Assembly: GCF_042646085.1 (NCBI RefSeq)
Contig: NZ_JBHRSZ010000004.1
Coordinates: 620,001-684,000, forward strand
Reading direction: 5' to 3'
DNA: 64,000 nucleotides
DNA from: Litoribrevibacter euphylliae
GTDB lineage: Bacteria; Pseudomonadota; Gammaproteobacteria; Pseudomonadales; Litoribrevibacteraceae
The notes under the pieces were generated by a model, which worked only from the letters and a program-made list of their open reading frames with translations, did not search any database and was not told the origin of the DNA. Of the stretch, positions 8,209 through 16,418 are shown piece by piece. A program made the translations under genes and the position numbers. Every line of letters starts with the position of its first letter. Position 1 is the first letter of the stretch.

Positions 8209-9306
8209 TTAACCTTGATAGGCAGGGTAGTCTGTGTAGCCGCGTTCATCCCCTCCAAATAAGGTGGACGGGTCTGATATCTCATTGAGTGTCAGTCGAT
8301 GTTCAAGTCGATAGGGTAAATCCGGATTGGCGAGGAACTTCCGTCCAAAGGCAACGAAGTCCACCAGTTTATTGTTAATCAGCTCTGATGCACTTTCTTC
8401 GTTGTAGTTGCCTGCGACCACGATGGCTCCTGAAAAGTTACGGCGTAGCTGGATGCGGAAGTCATCACTCACAACGGGCGCGTCATCCCAATCGGCTTCG
8501 GCCAAATGAATGTAAGCAATGCCCATTTCTTCGAACTTTTTAGACGCGAGTAAGATGGCGTCCACGGCTTGAGGATCGTTCATTCCTCGTTGGGTAATGA
8601 AGGGCGCGAGTCGAATTCCGGTACGTTCTGCACCTATGGCGTCGCTGATTGCAGTAACAATTTCAAACGCAAAGCGCAGTCGATTCTCGATACTTCCGCC
8701 GTATTCATCCTCACGTTTGTTTGAGGTGCTACGAATGAACTGGTCGATTAAATAGCCATTGGCGGCGTGAATTTCTACGCCATCAAAGCCAGCTTCGATG
8801 GCATTAAGTGCAGCCTGACGATACTGAACCACGATGGATTGGATTTCTTCTTTACTTAATGCTCGTGGTTCCGGGCAATCGAGCATTTGTCCAATACCGT
8901 CTTCACCAACGACCCACACCTGAGCATCAGGCGCTAATGCAGATGGCGCGACCGGTTTCCCATCTGGGTGAAAGGATGGGTGCGACATACGGCCAACATG
9001 CCATAGTTGAGAGAATATTCGTCCGCCGTTTTCGTGAACGGCTTGAGTGACCTTTTTCCAGCCGTTAATTTGCTCTGATGTGAAGATACCAGGAGTAAAG
9101 GAATAGCCTTTACCCTGTGGGGAAATTTGTGTTGCTTCAGAAACAATGAAAGCAGCACTTGCTCGTTGCGCATAATAGGTTGCCATTAACTCGGTGGGAA
9201 TGTCGCCCGGTTGTTGAGTTCGAGAACGAGTCATAGGAGCCATGACCAATCGATTTTTGGTCGTGAAGTTGCTCACGGCAGCGGATTCAAATAATGGATT
9301 TGTCAT
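8209..9306 (-). CDS. Old Yellow Enzyme family alkene reductase (second copy)
   Basis: A 365-residue FMN-dependent ene-reductase, a divergent paralogue of the 6069-7142 gene. Motifs are 'NRLVMAPMTRSRT', 'YYAQRASAAFIVSEATQIS', 'IFSQLWHVGRMSH', 'EIHAANGYLIDQFIRSTSN' (His and Asn of the active site), 'EYGGSIENRLRFAFEIV', 'YIHLAEADW' and 'VAFGRKFLANPDLPYR'. It has an HVGRM version of the FMN-site motif where the first copy has HGGRA. A VOC-family gene follows upstream on the same strand after 110 bases, echoing the E. coli nemA-gloA pairing. Substrates are not predictable. Confidence 0.92.
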   Translation of the reverse strand: MTNPLFESAAVSNFTTKNRLVMAPMTRSRTQQPGDIPTELMATYYAQRASAAFIVSEATQISPQGKGYSFTPGIFTSEQINGWKKVTQAVHENGGRIFSQLWHVGRMSHPSFHPDGKPVAPSALAPDAQVWVVGEDGIGQMLDCPEPRALSKEEIQSIVVQYRQAALNAIEAGFDGVEIHAANGYLIDQFIRSTSNKREDEYGGSIENRLRFAFEIVTAISDAIGAERTGIRLAPFITQRGMNDPQAVDAILLASKKFEEMGIAYIHLAEADWDDAPVVSDDFRIQLRRNFSGAIVVAGNYNEESASELINNKLVDFVAFGRKFLANPDLPYRLEHRLTLNEISDPSTLFGGDERGYTDYPAYQG

Positions 9307-9416
9307 CTTTTTATTCCTCTCTAATCTTGCTTGTTTTGCCTTGTTTGCTGGGTGCTATTTACTGACTGTTATTTACTGGCTTCTAAAGGAAGCTAACTGC
9401 GTGGGTGTGAAAGCCA

Positions 9417-9824
9417 TTAATCGCGGCTGAATACGATTTCGACTTTCAGTTCATCCGGGCCGAACACGAATACTTGATGTTCTTCAGATTCGGGGATGTC
9501 TCGTTCGATGTAAGGAATCTGGTGTTGGTCTAGCCGGCGAATAAGCGTCGGGTAGTCTTTCGAACTAAAGGCCAGGTGATCGATGGTGTCCAAGCCTGAA
9601 TGAAGGTTTGAACCCTTAGGTTGGCGTAAATACTCTGCCTGATGCGCATTAATATCAGAACGGTCAGCGAGATGAATGCAGGGCAGGTTTTGATCGTCAT
9701 ACAGCCAAACGCCATCAAACTCAAAAGCTGGCCGATCACCCACCGTTAGCGCTAACGCCTGACAAAAGAATGTCGTCATTTCTGATAAATCAGTGGTCAT
9801 GATCAGCACGTGATTAAGTCGCAT
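9417..9824 (-). CDS. VOC/glyoxalase-fold metalloenzyme
   Basis: A 135-residue protein of the vicinal oxygen chelate superfamily. It has paired beta-alpha-beta-beta-beta modules: 'RLNHVLIMTTDLSEMTTFFCQAL' with metal-ligand His, 'IHLAD', 'TIDHLAFSSKDYPTLIRRLD' with the second His, and a terminal 'DELKVEIVF' with the Glu ligand. This fits glyoxalase/bleomycin-resistance/dioxygenase-type proteins. The exact reaction is unknown. It lies between a minus-strand OYE gene and a divergent LysR gene (9935), so it may share electrophile detoxification with the OYEs. Confidence 0.85.
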   Translation of the reverse strand: MRLNHVLIMTTDLSEMTTFFCQALALTVGDRPAFEFDGVWLYDDQNLPCIHLADRSDINAHQAEYLRQPKGSNLHSGLDTIDHLAFSSKDYPTLIRRLDQHQIPYIERDIPESEEHQVFVFGPDELKVEIVFSRD

Positions 9825-9934
9825 AAACGGCTCCTTTCTTTTCGCTTAAGTTCTATAGGTTAAAGATTAACTGTTTTGGATTTTTTGATAATTGGTTGTA
9901 TGGTTAAAAGACTATTTATAAAAACTGAATAATC

Positions 9935-10849
9935 ATGGCGAAAATCGACGATATGGAGCTGTTTGTTCATGTGGTTAAAGCAGGTGGCTTAGCGGCCGCA
10001 GGGCGCAAACTGGGCCTGTCACCTGCAAGTATGACGGCACGAATAAACCAAATTGAAACGCGTTATAAGACACGTTTACTCACGCGAAATACTCGCAATA
10101 TTGCACTTACCGAGGCGGGCGAACGCTTCTATAGCGGCTGTTTAAACGTCTTAGAGGAAGTTGCGTATACCGAGAATCTTTTACAAGAATCAAAGCAAGA
10201 GCTTGAGGGCAGTTTGCGCATTGCTGCGACGTCTGATTTCGGTCGTCAGTGTGTTTCGCCAGCCATTGCAGAGTTTGCTGCACTGCATCCCAAGGTTTCT
10301 GTGCATCTAAAGCTGGCGGATGGTCTGATCAATATCATTGATGAAGGGGTAGATTTGGCCTTTCGATTTGGAAATTTACCAGACAGTAACTTGGTCAGCC
10401 GTCCCATCGCAGATAATCGTCGCGTGTTATGTGCCTCACCTGAATACTTAAAACGACATGGTGAACCACAGACTCCAGAGGACTTGAGACATCACCAATG
10501 TCTGGTGTTAGAACGACAAGGACAGCTGCTTAATGAATGGCATTTCGAATCCGACAACAAACGCAATACCCTAAAAGTCAGGCCTTATCTGTCTTGCTCG
10601 GATGGCGATGTCATTCGTAACTGGGCACTGCAAGGGCACGGTATTGTTCTGAAATCACTGATCGATGTGAAACAGAATATCGCAAACGGAACGCTAGTGT
10701 TGGTGCTGGAGCAGTATGTTCGAGGCTTCAGTCAAAAGGACAGCAACAGTGTTGGCCTGCAAGCCATTTACCCGAGTCGGCAATATCAACCTCGTCAGGT
10801 CAAAACGTTTTTAGAGTTCTTCTCAAAGTGGATGGAAAAGGGGGCTTGA
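9935..10849 (+). CDS. LysR family transcriptional regulator
   Basis: A 304-residue LysR regulator of the DsdC/AaeR-like subgroup that starts 'MAKIDDMELFVHVVKAGGLAAAG'. The HTH carries 'LSPASMTARINQIETRY'; the effector domain starts at 'EGSLRIAATSDFGRQCVSP' and has 'VDLAFRFGNLPDSNLVSR' and 'CASPEYLKRHG'. It is divergent from the VOC gene (110 bp intergenic), which it probably regulates. Its closest relative in the window is the LysR at 25211, which shares the 'LPDSSLVS' and 'HHQC' motifs. Confidence 0.9.
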   Translation: MAKIDDMELFVHVVKAGGLAAAGRKLGLSPASMTARINQIETRYKTRLLTRNTRNIALTEAGERFYSGCLNVLEEVAYTENLLQESKQELEGSLRIAATSDFGRQCVSPAIAEFAALHPKVSVHLKLADGLINIIDEGVDLAFRFGNLPDSNLVSRPIADNRRVLCASPEYLKRHGEPQTPEDLRHHQCLVLERQGQLLNEWHFESDNKRNTLKVRPYLSCSDGDVIRNWALQGHGIVLKSLIDVKQNIANGTLVLVLEQYVRGFSQKDSNSVGLQAIYPSRQYQPRQVKTFLEFFSKWMEKGA

Positions 10850-10880
10850 GGAATTTCTTCCTCATCAAGCCCCTAGATGA
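10841..10880 (-). terminator. Hairpin at the convergent end of LysR and lipoprotein genes
   Basis: GGGGCTTGA (10841-10849) pairs with TCAAGCCCC (10865-10873), with inner GGAA/TTCC pairs. The stem includes the LysR stop codon. On the minus strand it is followed by CCTTTTCC, so it mainly serves the minus-strand lipoprotein gene. Confidence 0.6.
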
Positions 10881-10894
10881 CTAATCAATAAAGT

Positions 10895-11773
10895 TTAACT
10901 CGAACTCACCCTGAATTCGTACTTCATTAGATTGTTCGTCAGCAAATAGTAGATCAAAGGCTCCAGACATTTTTTCTCATCTAATTGATAAAACTCTATT
11001 TCTTGTCTAGAAGATGATGCTCCAGAAAATTGGATTGGGAATAGGTTTTCGGTTCCAAATGCTTCAGTAATCTCGGTATTGTTGGAGCGGAGCTCAACAT
11101 CGGCAAACTCACCCTCTGGGGTTAATTTAGATGAGTTTACTTCATAAGTGCCTACGGTCATTGATTTAGGATAAATAATGTTTAATACATAGATAGAGTC
11201 GTCAGCGTCAAATCGAATATCTAACGATCGATAAACATCGATACCTGAACCGTTACCTCTTGTTTGGATACCTGCGGTTATACATGTTGGAGCTTGATCT
11301 GTTATGGATTGTATTCCTTCAATTTCAAGATCGATAAAGCTGTCTCTGATAGCTGAGTAATTCGACATCTTATTTAGTATTCGAGAGGCATCGCCTGAAT
11401 CTGTTTCTTTTAACTCTGTATCGCTAATAATTTCGTAACTAGATGGCGTAATAGTTGTGTTCCCAAAAGTGATTGGTCGAGCATTTAGAGTTGAATTCTC
11501 AATATCATAAGATGTTTTTGAGGGATCTAAAAAACAGGATGCTATTTCAGCTGTTTGCCCTGATTCTGTTAACACTGATTTATTATGAACAATATTTACT
11601 TCGTCATTTTGACTTGTCAGGTCTAAAGGAAAGCTTTGTGACCAAGTACCTGATAGAGACGATTCTCCGGCAACTTTCGCTGCCCCAGTTGAAGAATTAG
11701 AATCACTTGAACTACTGCAACCTCCCAGCACAGCCAGAGTTAGTAAAGTTGCTAGTGTATTAGTAAGTTTCAT
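10895..11773 (-). CDS. Lipoprotein of unknown function
   Basis: A 292-residue protein with a lipoprotein signal (MKLTNTLATLLTLAVLGGC; Cys19 after LGG) and a Ser/Asn-rich spacer. The rest is beta-rich with no domain I recognise: 'SGTWSQSFPLDL', 'ARPITFGNTTITPSSYEI', 'SLDIRFDADDSIYVLNIIYPKSMTVGTYEV'. Two further cysteine-containing segments ('SCFLDPS', 'TCITAG') could form a disulfide. It is more A+T rich than its neighbours, which may point to recent arrival. It is probably an outer-membrane or periplasmic lipoprotein specific to close relatives. Confidence 0.75.
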   Translation of the reverse strand: MKLTNTLATLLTLAVLGGCSSSSDSNSSTGAAKVAGESSLSGTWSQSFPLDLTSQNDEVNIVHNKSVLTESGQTAEIASCFLDPSKTSYDIENSTLNARPITFGNTTITPSSYEIISDTELKETDSGDASRILNKMSNYSAIRDSFIDLEIEGIQSITDQAPTCITAGIQTRGNGSGIDVYRSLDIRFDADDSIYVLNIIYPKSMTVGTYEVNSSKLTPEGEFADVELRSNNTEITEAFGTENLFPIQFSGASSSRQEIEFYQLDEKKCLEPLIYYLLTNNLMKYEFRVSSS

Positions 11774-11988
11774 TAGGGCTATTCCTTAGCTTAATTATTC
11801 TTGTGCGCCGTATTTTAATTAATTCATGCGATTTAAGTAAATGAAACTATTTGGAGATTATTGATATCTTTCAAATGTTTCGTGCCAAGCATTGTTAGTA
11901 GCTTGGTGTTCTCCTTCCAATGAACTAGCCTTCTAAGTAATTTCTTTGAATCCGTTTGCTGGTCACTTCTGGGTGACATCCAGGCTGT

Positions 11989-12807
11989 ATGAAAGCGCTT
12001 TTTCTCTCCGTTAGCTTGATCCTGTTATCAAGTGTTTTGTCCAAGTTATCTGCGTCTGAGCTTGGATCTTCTCCTGTGCGATTTTGTGATGGGCTGGAAG
12101 AGTGGCCACCTTTCTTATTTCTTGAACGTGATCAACAGGGCAGGAAAACCACCAAAATAACCGGTGCATCCATGGCTATTCTTGAACTGTTGTTTTAAGA
12201 ATTGGATATATCATTTTCGATGAAATTAATGCCTTGGAAACGCTGTACTACCTCGGTTAAGAACTTTAGTACGACTCACCAAATTGAAGCCTTTACCAAT
12301 GCCAGTTTTAATGAAAAACGCAATGAAGAGTATTGGGTGACGGATGCAATTTATCAGACTCAGCAAGGATTGTTTTATTCGACGACACGCTATCCGGATA
12401 TTTCGTCAGAGTTCTTACTTAATAATTTGGATACGCTCACTTTGTACAATGTTCATGGTTACAGTGATGAGATTTATTACATTCGCTTGAAAGTAAACAA
12501 GAATAAGGAGGTGCTCAGTTCTGCTAAGACACCTCAAGCCGTTTTGAAGATGCTTTCCTTGGGACGTTGTGATGTGTTTGTGAATAGCATTGAACCGATT
12601 TTAGGGGCGCATTCACTTGATCAAAATACCTTACCGAAAGACGTTTGGTATTTTCCGTTAAAGGATATTCCGCAGAGTACGTTCCATATCTATCTCTCTC
12701 GTAACTCTCCAAGAGGTGAAGCATTAAGGAATCGCCTCAATGATGTCATTCAACAAAAGAAAGACGAGGGGGTGCTTGAAAAGATACTTAATACGTATTT
12801 TGAGTGA
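11989..12807 (+). pseudogene. Family 3 solute-binding protein gene interrupted by one in-frame stop
   Basis: One frame reads from ATG 11989 to TGA 12807 with a single TAA at 12196-12198. Before the stop there is a signal peptide (MKALFLSVSLILLSS) and the lobe 1 start 'RFCDGLEEWPPFLF' and 'KITGASMAILELLF'. After the stop, in the same frame, come 'ELDISFSMKLMPWKRC', 'NASFNEKRNEEYWVTDAIYQTQQGLFY', 'LSLGRCDVFVNSIEPIL' and the end. The parts join without any frame change into a normal family 3 protein of about 272 residues, so a point mutation (for example AAA or GAA to TAA) is the simplest cause. A TTG at 12202 could restart translation but would lack the signal peptide. Confidence 0.85.
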
Positions 12808-12826
12808 ATTGACCAATTACAGCCGA

Positions 12827-14476
12827 TCAATCACCCAATAAGGTATCAATTGTTTTATAGAGCCCCAGTTGACGATTTAACTTGTCGTCCTTTAATACGT
12901 CGAGCTCAGTAGTATTAAGCGATTGAGCAAACTGTTCTTTTGACTCTTTCTGATCAGTAACGTCACCATTTTGATACTCGACCATGGTTTCTTCTTTGGA
13001 TTGTGCATGCGTTACTTTGCCAGAATTGACCTTGCCGTCGTCTTGGACATTGATGGAACGGAGAAGGGCGCCTTCTTCTTTCATGGTTTCATAACGGTAG
13101 GTTTGGTTTTTGAAGTCCACCATATCAAGACCAGGCAGTGCTTTATGTTGTCTAACATCCAATTCGTAGGTGGACGCTTGAGTAATCTCAGCGTAGCGAC
13201 CTTTGTTGTTTAGCCCTTTTTGAACACTGGTTTCTTGTTGGATTTCTAGCGACATAAAGGATCGTTCAGTGGGCTTCTCAAGGTTTGGCATGATATCTCG
13301 AGTCCCAAAGAAGCTGGCTTCAAAGTCCGGTAAGCCGCTGAGTGTTGATTGAGCAACTTTAAGTTGGCGATCATTCAATGTTGTGTCGTCTTCTCTGCTT
13401 TCATAGTCTTCGCCTAGGGTAAAGCCCAGTGCGGTTGAAAAACCATCTTTAAAGAAGGAAGCAACTTGTGATGTTCTCAGCTCTGGCATTTGGTAAGACT
13501 CAGCCATGTGGTCAATCATTGCCAAGTAGGATTGGAACTGAAGACTTTGGTTGGCCTCTTTGTCTACCAACTGGTTATTCTTATCCACCGTAATGCTGTA
13601 TTCCAAACCAAATTGCGAGGCTTCTAAGGTTTGGTTGCCCGAGTGTTTATCAATTTCGAAGTGGAATTCAGCTTCACTATTATAGAACTGGCTATTCAGA
13701 GATAGATCAAAGCTGGAAAGCTCATTCTTATCAAAGCTTTCAAGGCCATTCAGTTGTGCCATGCCTTGGCCATTGAAGAAGGCACCGGCGGATTGGCTTA
13801 AATCCATCGCCAAATTTTGAATGGCTTCAAGTTCATCCTCATCCAAATCACCTTCAAAATCGAATTCAAAGGAAGAACCTTTGATACCGGCAAAACTTCC
13901 ACCTGCGAAGCGCGTACCGCCGTCTTCTTTATTGATGGTAATAGTGACTTTGTCGCCGTCTTTGGTTTCGATATCCAGACTGAAGGAGGCAACAACAGGT
14001 GCTTTGTTAAAGCCTTTGTAGTCGGCAGTGAGTCTGTTGCCTTCCATATCATACGGAAGAAAACCTGCATAATTGCGAACGCCGTCTTTGTACGAGCCTT
14101 TCGATAGATCCAGTTCTGTAATATTGGCCAGGTAGCTCGTTGGATTGAATTCTTTTCTGTTGGCTTGGGCTTCCAGTTCAGCGGCGAGTAGTTCATTTCG
14201 GTGAAGATATTCCGGGTCACCTTCGGGGGTATAACGTAGAACGCCGCTTTCAAATTCAATCTTAGGTTCGACCTTAATAGGCGCGGTTGAGATTTCTACG
14301 GTTACGGATGGAAGCTCGACGGGTTTGGAAGGTTGCTGTGCTTTGGCTTCAGCAATGCTGGCCTGCATTTTGGCTTTGGTTTCTTCTGACATCGTTACTT
14401 TAGGAGCAACGCCTTCTTTCAACTCTTGGCCGTTGGCTAACCGTTGAAGTTGAGACGTATTGATAGTGTTTGTCAT
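12827..14476 (-). CDS. Large acidic protein of unknown function
   Basis: A 549-residue soluble protein without signal peptide or membrane segments. It starts with an extended Pro/Lys/Glu-rich region ('EETKAKMQASIAEAKAQQPSKPVELP'). A beta-rich body follows ('VASFSLDIETKDGDKVTITINKEDGG', 'EFDFEGDLDEDELEAIQNLAMDLSQSAGAFFNGQG', 'FHFEIDKHSGNQTLEASQFGLEYSITVDK') with a charged tail. The pattern 'DLSQSAGAFFNG' near its middle is suggestive of a conserved family but I cannot name it. It is a single gene next to the pseudogene; a 281 bp region upstream shows no other gene or clear operator. Confidence 0.7.
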   Translation of the reverse strand: MTNTINTSQLQRLANGQELKEGVAPKVTMSEETKAKMQASIAEAKAQQPSKPVELPSVTVEISTAPIKVEPKIEFESGVLRYTPEGDPEYLHRNELLAAELEAQANRKEFNPTSYLANITELDLSKGSYKDGVRNYAGFLPYDMEGNRLTADYKGFNKAPVVASFSLDIETKDGDKVTITINKEDGGTRFAGGSFAGIKGSSFEFDFEGDLDEDELEAIQNLAMDLSQSAGAFFNGQGMAQLNGLESFDKNELSSFDLSLNSQFYNSEAEFHFEIDKHSGNQTLEASQFGLEYSITVDKNNQLVDKEANQSLQFQSYLAMIDHMAESYQMPELRTSQVASFFKDGFSTALGFTLGEDYESREDDTTLNDRQLKVAQSTLSGLPDFEASFFGTRDIMPNLEKPTERSFMSLEIQQETSVQKGLNNKGRYAEITQASTYELDVRQHKALPGLDMVDFKNQTYRYETMKEEGALLRSINVQDDGKVNSGKVTHAQSKEETMVEYQNGDVTDQKESKEQFAQSLNTTELDVLKDDKLNRQLGLYKTIDTLLGD

Positions 14477-14757
14477 AAAACCGTCCTTCCGTGAACATTA
14501 AATGCGCTGAATTAAATGTAATAAATGAATACTAACCATAACGGCCAGTATGTTTTTAACTTTAGCGTTTCTTATCACCTTTTTGACTGTTTAGTTAATT
14601 AGAATCCTGATAAGTTGGACGGATACTAGCCATGGTGCCCAATAACCGATCAGAAAGGGGGCGAAGTAATATTGAATCGTTGTTTTGTAGTAGGTAATTA
14701 GTATTAGGTTGTGGCAGATTCTCTGCTTCACATAACTAGAGGACAAGGAGGCTCAAA

Positions 14758-15270
14758 TTGAGTGAGGTTCAACGTTCAGCGCTACCGGATAGCGCATTGT
14801 CTAAACACTACGAAGCAAAAGGTGCTTATACCGATTGTTTCTTTCTGGATGTACCTCAGAAGGTCTCGTTTGAAGAATATGTTGAAGCCTTCTACACCAC
14901 GCCTTTGTTTAAGTTGGAGCGTAAGATTTTGGCTTTGGTGGTTCGAAAGCCTTCGACAGATGGGCAAGCCAAGGCGCTGGCCAAAGGAGAGCGGACCCAG
15001 TTCTCGTCGTGGAATGAGGAAGCTCGAGGAGAGAACCAAATTCTGATGAGCGACTTTATGAACAAGACGCGTTCCTGGTTAAAAACTGAGGACATCAGTG
15101 ATGACCAGCAAACCAAGACCCGGTTGTATTTTGGTTCTGTGGTGGTACCGCCGCAAACAAAGAATGGACCTGGTGAGTTCGGCTTTCTCTTTCATGCAAC
15201 CACAGGCCTACATGTTGTCTATAGTAAGGCGCTATTAAAGGGGGCTGGTAAGCGGTTAAGCAAAAACTAA
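14758..15270 (+). CDS. Small protein of unknown function, DUF2867-like
   Basis: A 170-residue cytoplasmic protein. It begins at TTG: a very strong AAGGAGG (14745-14751) sits six bases before it, which decides this start. It has a pattern seen in SRPBCC/DUF2867-like proteins: 'AYTDCFFLDVPQKVSFEEYVEAFYTTPLFKLERKIL', then a compact beta half ending 'LYFGSVVVPP', 'GEFGFLFHATTGLHVVYSKALLKGA'. The assignment is tentative. It is a monocistronic gene with a strong terminator. The high-quality ribosome binding site suggests good expression despite the TTG codon. Confidence 0.65.
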   Translation: MSEVQRSALPDSALSKHYEAKGAYTDCFFLDVPQKVSFEEYVEAFYTTPLFKLERKILALVVRKPSTDGQAKALAKGERTQFSSWNEEARGENQILMSDFMNKTRSWLKTEDISDDQQTKTRLYFGSVVVPPQTKNGPGEFGFLFHATTGLHVVYSKALLKGAGKRLSKN

Positions 15271-15295
15271 TATCGAGAAACAGAGACAGCCTTGG

Positions 15296-15319
15296 AAAAA
15301 CGCCCGAATGGGCGTTTTT
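15296..15319 (+). terminator. Rho-independent terminator
   Basis: Perfect AAAAACGCCC / GGGCGTTTTT stem with a GAAT loop right after the 14758-15270 gene. It is symmetric, so it may also stop transcripts of the minus-strand gene ending at 15349. Confidence 0.9.
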
Positions 15320-15348
15320 AGTAATGTGATCCTTGGCTCCTTAGGTAC

Positions 15349-15852
15349 TTACTCCTTGAGATGGTGCTTTTTTAGTTTTGCATGCTTTATCTTTAATCCA
15401 TCTCTGAGGTTCAAACTCATCAGAACCAGATTAGTAAAACCGGCGAAAAGTTCTAATCCTTGTACCAGATAAAAGCTGGTGTCGAAAGTGCCACTGACGG
15501 CCAGTGTCTTTAAGTAAATAGCGGCTGGAATTAATATCAGAATGCCATTGGCCGCAATGATAGGAATACGCTTTTTCTTGTTTCCAATTAGCCCTTTGGT
15601 GGCTTTCCCCGCTAACTTGTTGCCTGTGATACCCGCTATTGCCATGCAGGGAAGTAGTGGCCAAATTGCATAGAAAATAATTGATTTGACCTGGGTTATC
15701 AGTTCTTGATTACCCATGAGTTCAGAGATAGAAGTGCTGAGGAAAAAGCTCAGAATCAGTAGTAACGCCAAGGTAGAGGTGGTGGCATGTATTGTTACGA
15801 TTTTCTGTCTTGTCATGATTTTCTGTCTTGTCATGATTTTATGCTTAGTCAT
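15349..15852 (-). CDS. Four-helix membrane protein beside a cytochrome c' gene
   Basis: A 167-residue integral membrane protein with four predicted helices: about residues 24-43, 58-78, 95-113 and 130-147. I do not recognise a domain. It lies 12 bp downstream of the cytochrome c' gene on the same strand, so the two are probably co-transcribed, which suggests a partner or anchor role in the same redox unit. The N-terminus reads MTKHKI-MTRQKI-MTRQKI because of an 18 bp tandem repeat in the DNA, and three in-frame ATGs (one per unit) are available as starts. Confidence 0.7.
   Translation of the reverse strand: MTKHKIMTRQKIMTRQKIVTIHATTSTLALLLILSFFLSTSISELMGNQELITQVKSIIFYAIWPLLPCMAIAGITGNKLAGKATKGLIGNKKKRIPIIAANGILILIPAAIYLKTLAVSGTFDTSFYLVQGLELFAGFTNLVLMSLNLRDGLKIKHAKLKKHHLKE
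15797..15850. repeat. 18 bp in-frame tandem repeat, three copies
   Basis: Units at 15797-15814, 15815-15832 and 15833-15850 (GATTTTCTGTCTTGTC core; the third is GATTTTATGCTTAGTC). They encode M-T-R-Q-K-I-like hexapeptides at the start of the membrane protein and repeat its start codon. Confidence 0.9.
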
Positions 15853-15864
15853 TGTATTTTGCCC

Positions 15865-16299
15865 CTACCATAAAGAACGATATCGACGGTGACAGCCGTT
15901 GCAGGTGTCTTGAGCTTGCTCCAGACCTGATTCTGCGGCTGTTAACTTCTGCAATTTACTGGCGTGGTGCAGCGATTCAAAGCCAATCAACATCTCGTTT
16001 AAGGCGTTTTTGAATTCTTGGTGGTTTTCCCAGATTGATGCCTTGGCCCGGCTGTTTTCGTGACTGCCTGTGACGAAGAGCGTTTCTAGCTGTTGTGTAT
16101 TTTTAATTAACGTTTCTGATGCGTTTTCAATGTCTTGCCAGTTGGGTGAGTCTTCTTCCAATTCGTCTTCTACCCAGTCGGATTTCTCTTCGATCTCGGA
16201 AAACAGGTTTTGTCGAGCTTCAATCTCCTGATTGAACTCCTGGGCATTGAGCTGTGACGATCCTAATACTAGGGCGATTATTAACAGCAATTTATTCAT
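15865..16299 (-). CDS. Cytochrome c' (periplasmic c-type haem protein)
   Basis: A 144-residue periplasmic cytochrome c'. It has a signal peptide ending at 'SQLNA', a four-helix-bundle pattern with the conserved 'IEARQNLFSEIEEKSDW' start and 'ASIWENHQEFKNALNEM' middle, and the C-terminal haem site C-N-G-C-H (Cys133, Cys136, His137) followed by RRYR. Cytochromes c' bind NO and CO and protect against nitrosative stress or carry electrons. The gene is first in a two-gene operon with the 15349 membrane protein and divergent from the cytochrome b561/MarR operon. They share the 46 bp dyad at 16332-16377. Confidence 0.92.
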   Translation of the reverse strand: MNKLLLIIALVLGSSQLNAQEFNQEIEARQNLFSEIEEKSDWVEDELEEDSPNWQDIENASETLIKNTQQLETLFVTGSHENSRAKASIWENHQEFKNALNEMLIGFESLHHASKLQKLTAAESGLEQAQDTCNGCHRRYRSLW

Positions 16300-16331
16300 G
16301 ATTTTTTATCTCCGAAAGTTGAGTTGAATGA

Positions 16332-16377
16332 AATTTACACTGCAATAGTTGCGTATGCAACTATTGCAGTGTAAATT
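16332..16377. promoter_or_regulatory. 46 bp perfect dyad between cytochrome c' and cytochrome b561/MarR operons
   Basis: Arms AATTTACACTGCAATAGTTGC (16332-16352) and its exact reverse complement (16357-16377) flank GTAT. The centre, AGTTGCGTATGCAACT, resembles sites bound by MarR-family dimers. It lies between two divergent operons, one of which encodes a MarR protein (17090), so it probably represses both. Confidence 0.8.
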
Positions 16378-16418
16378 ATTTGTTAAGTTTTGAATCAAAG
16401 TTACTTATGGGGGAAGGT

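Noticed and set aside
13798..14259. 153-residue minus-strand ORF inside the 12827-14476 gene
   Set aside because: It is an out-of-frame shadow on the same strand, with no ribosome binding site and no meaningful sequence pattern.
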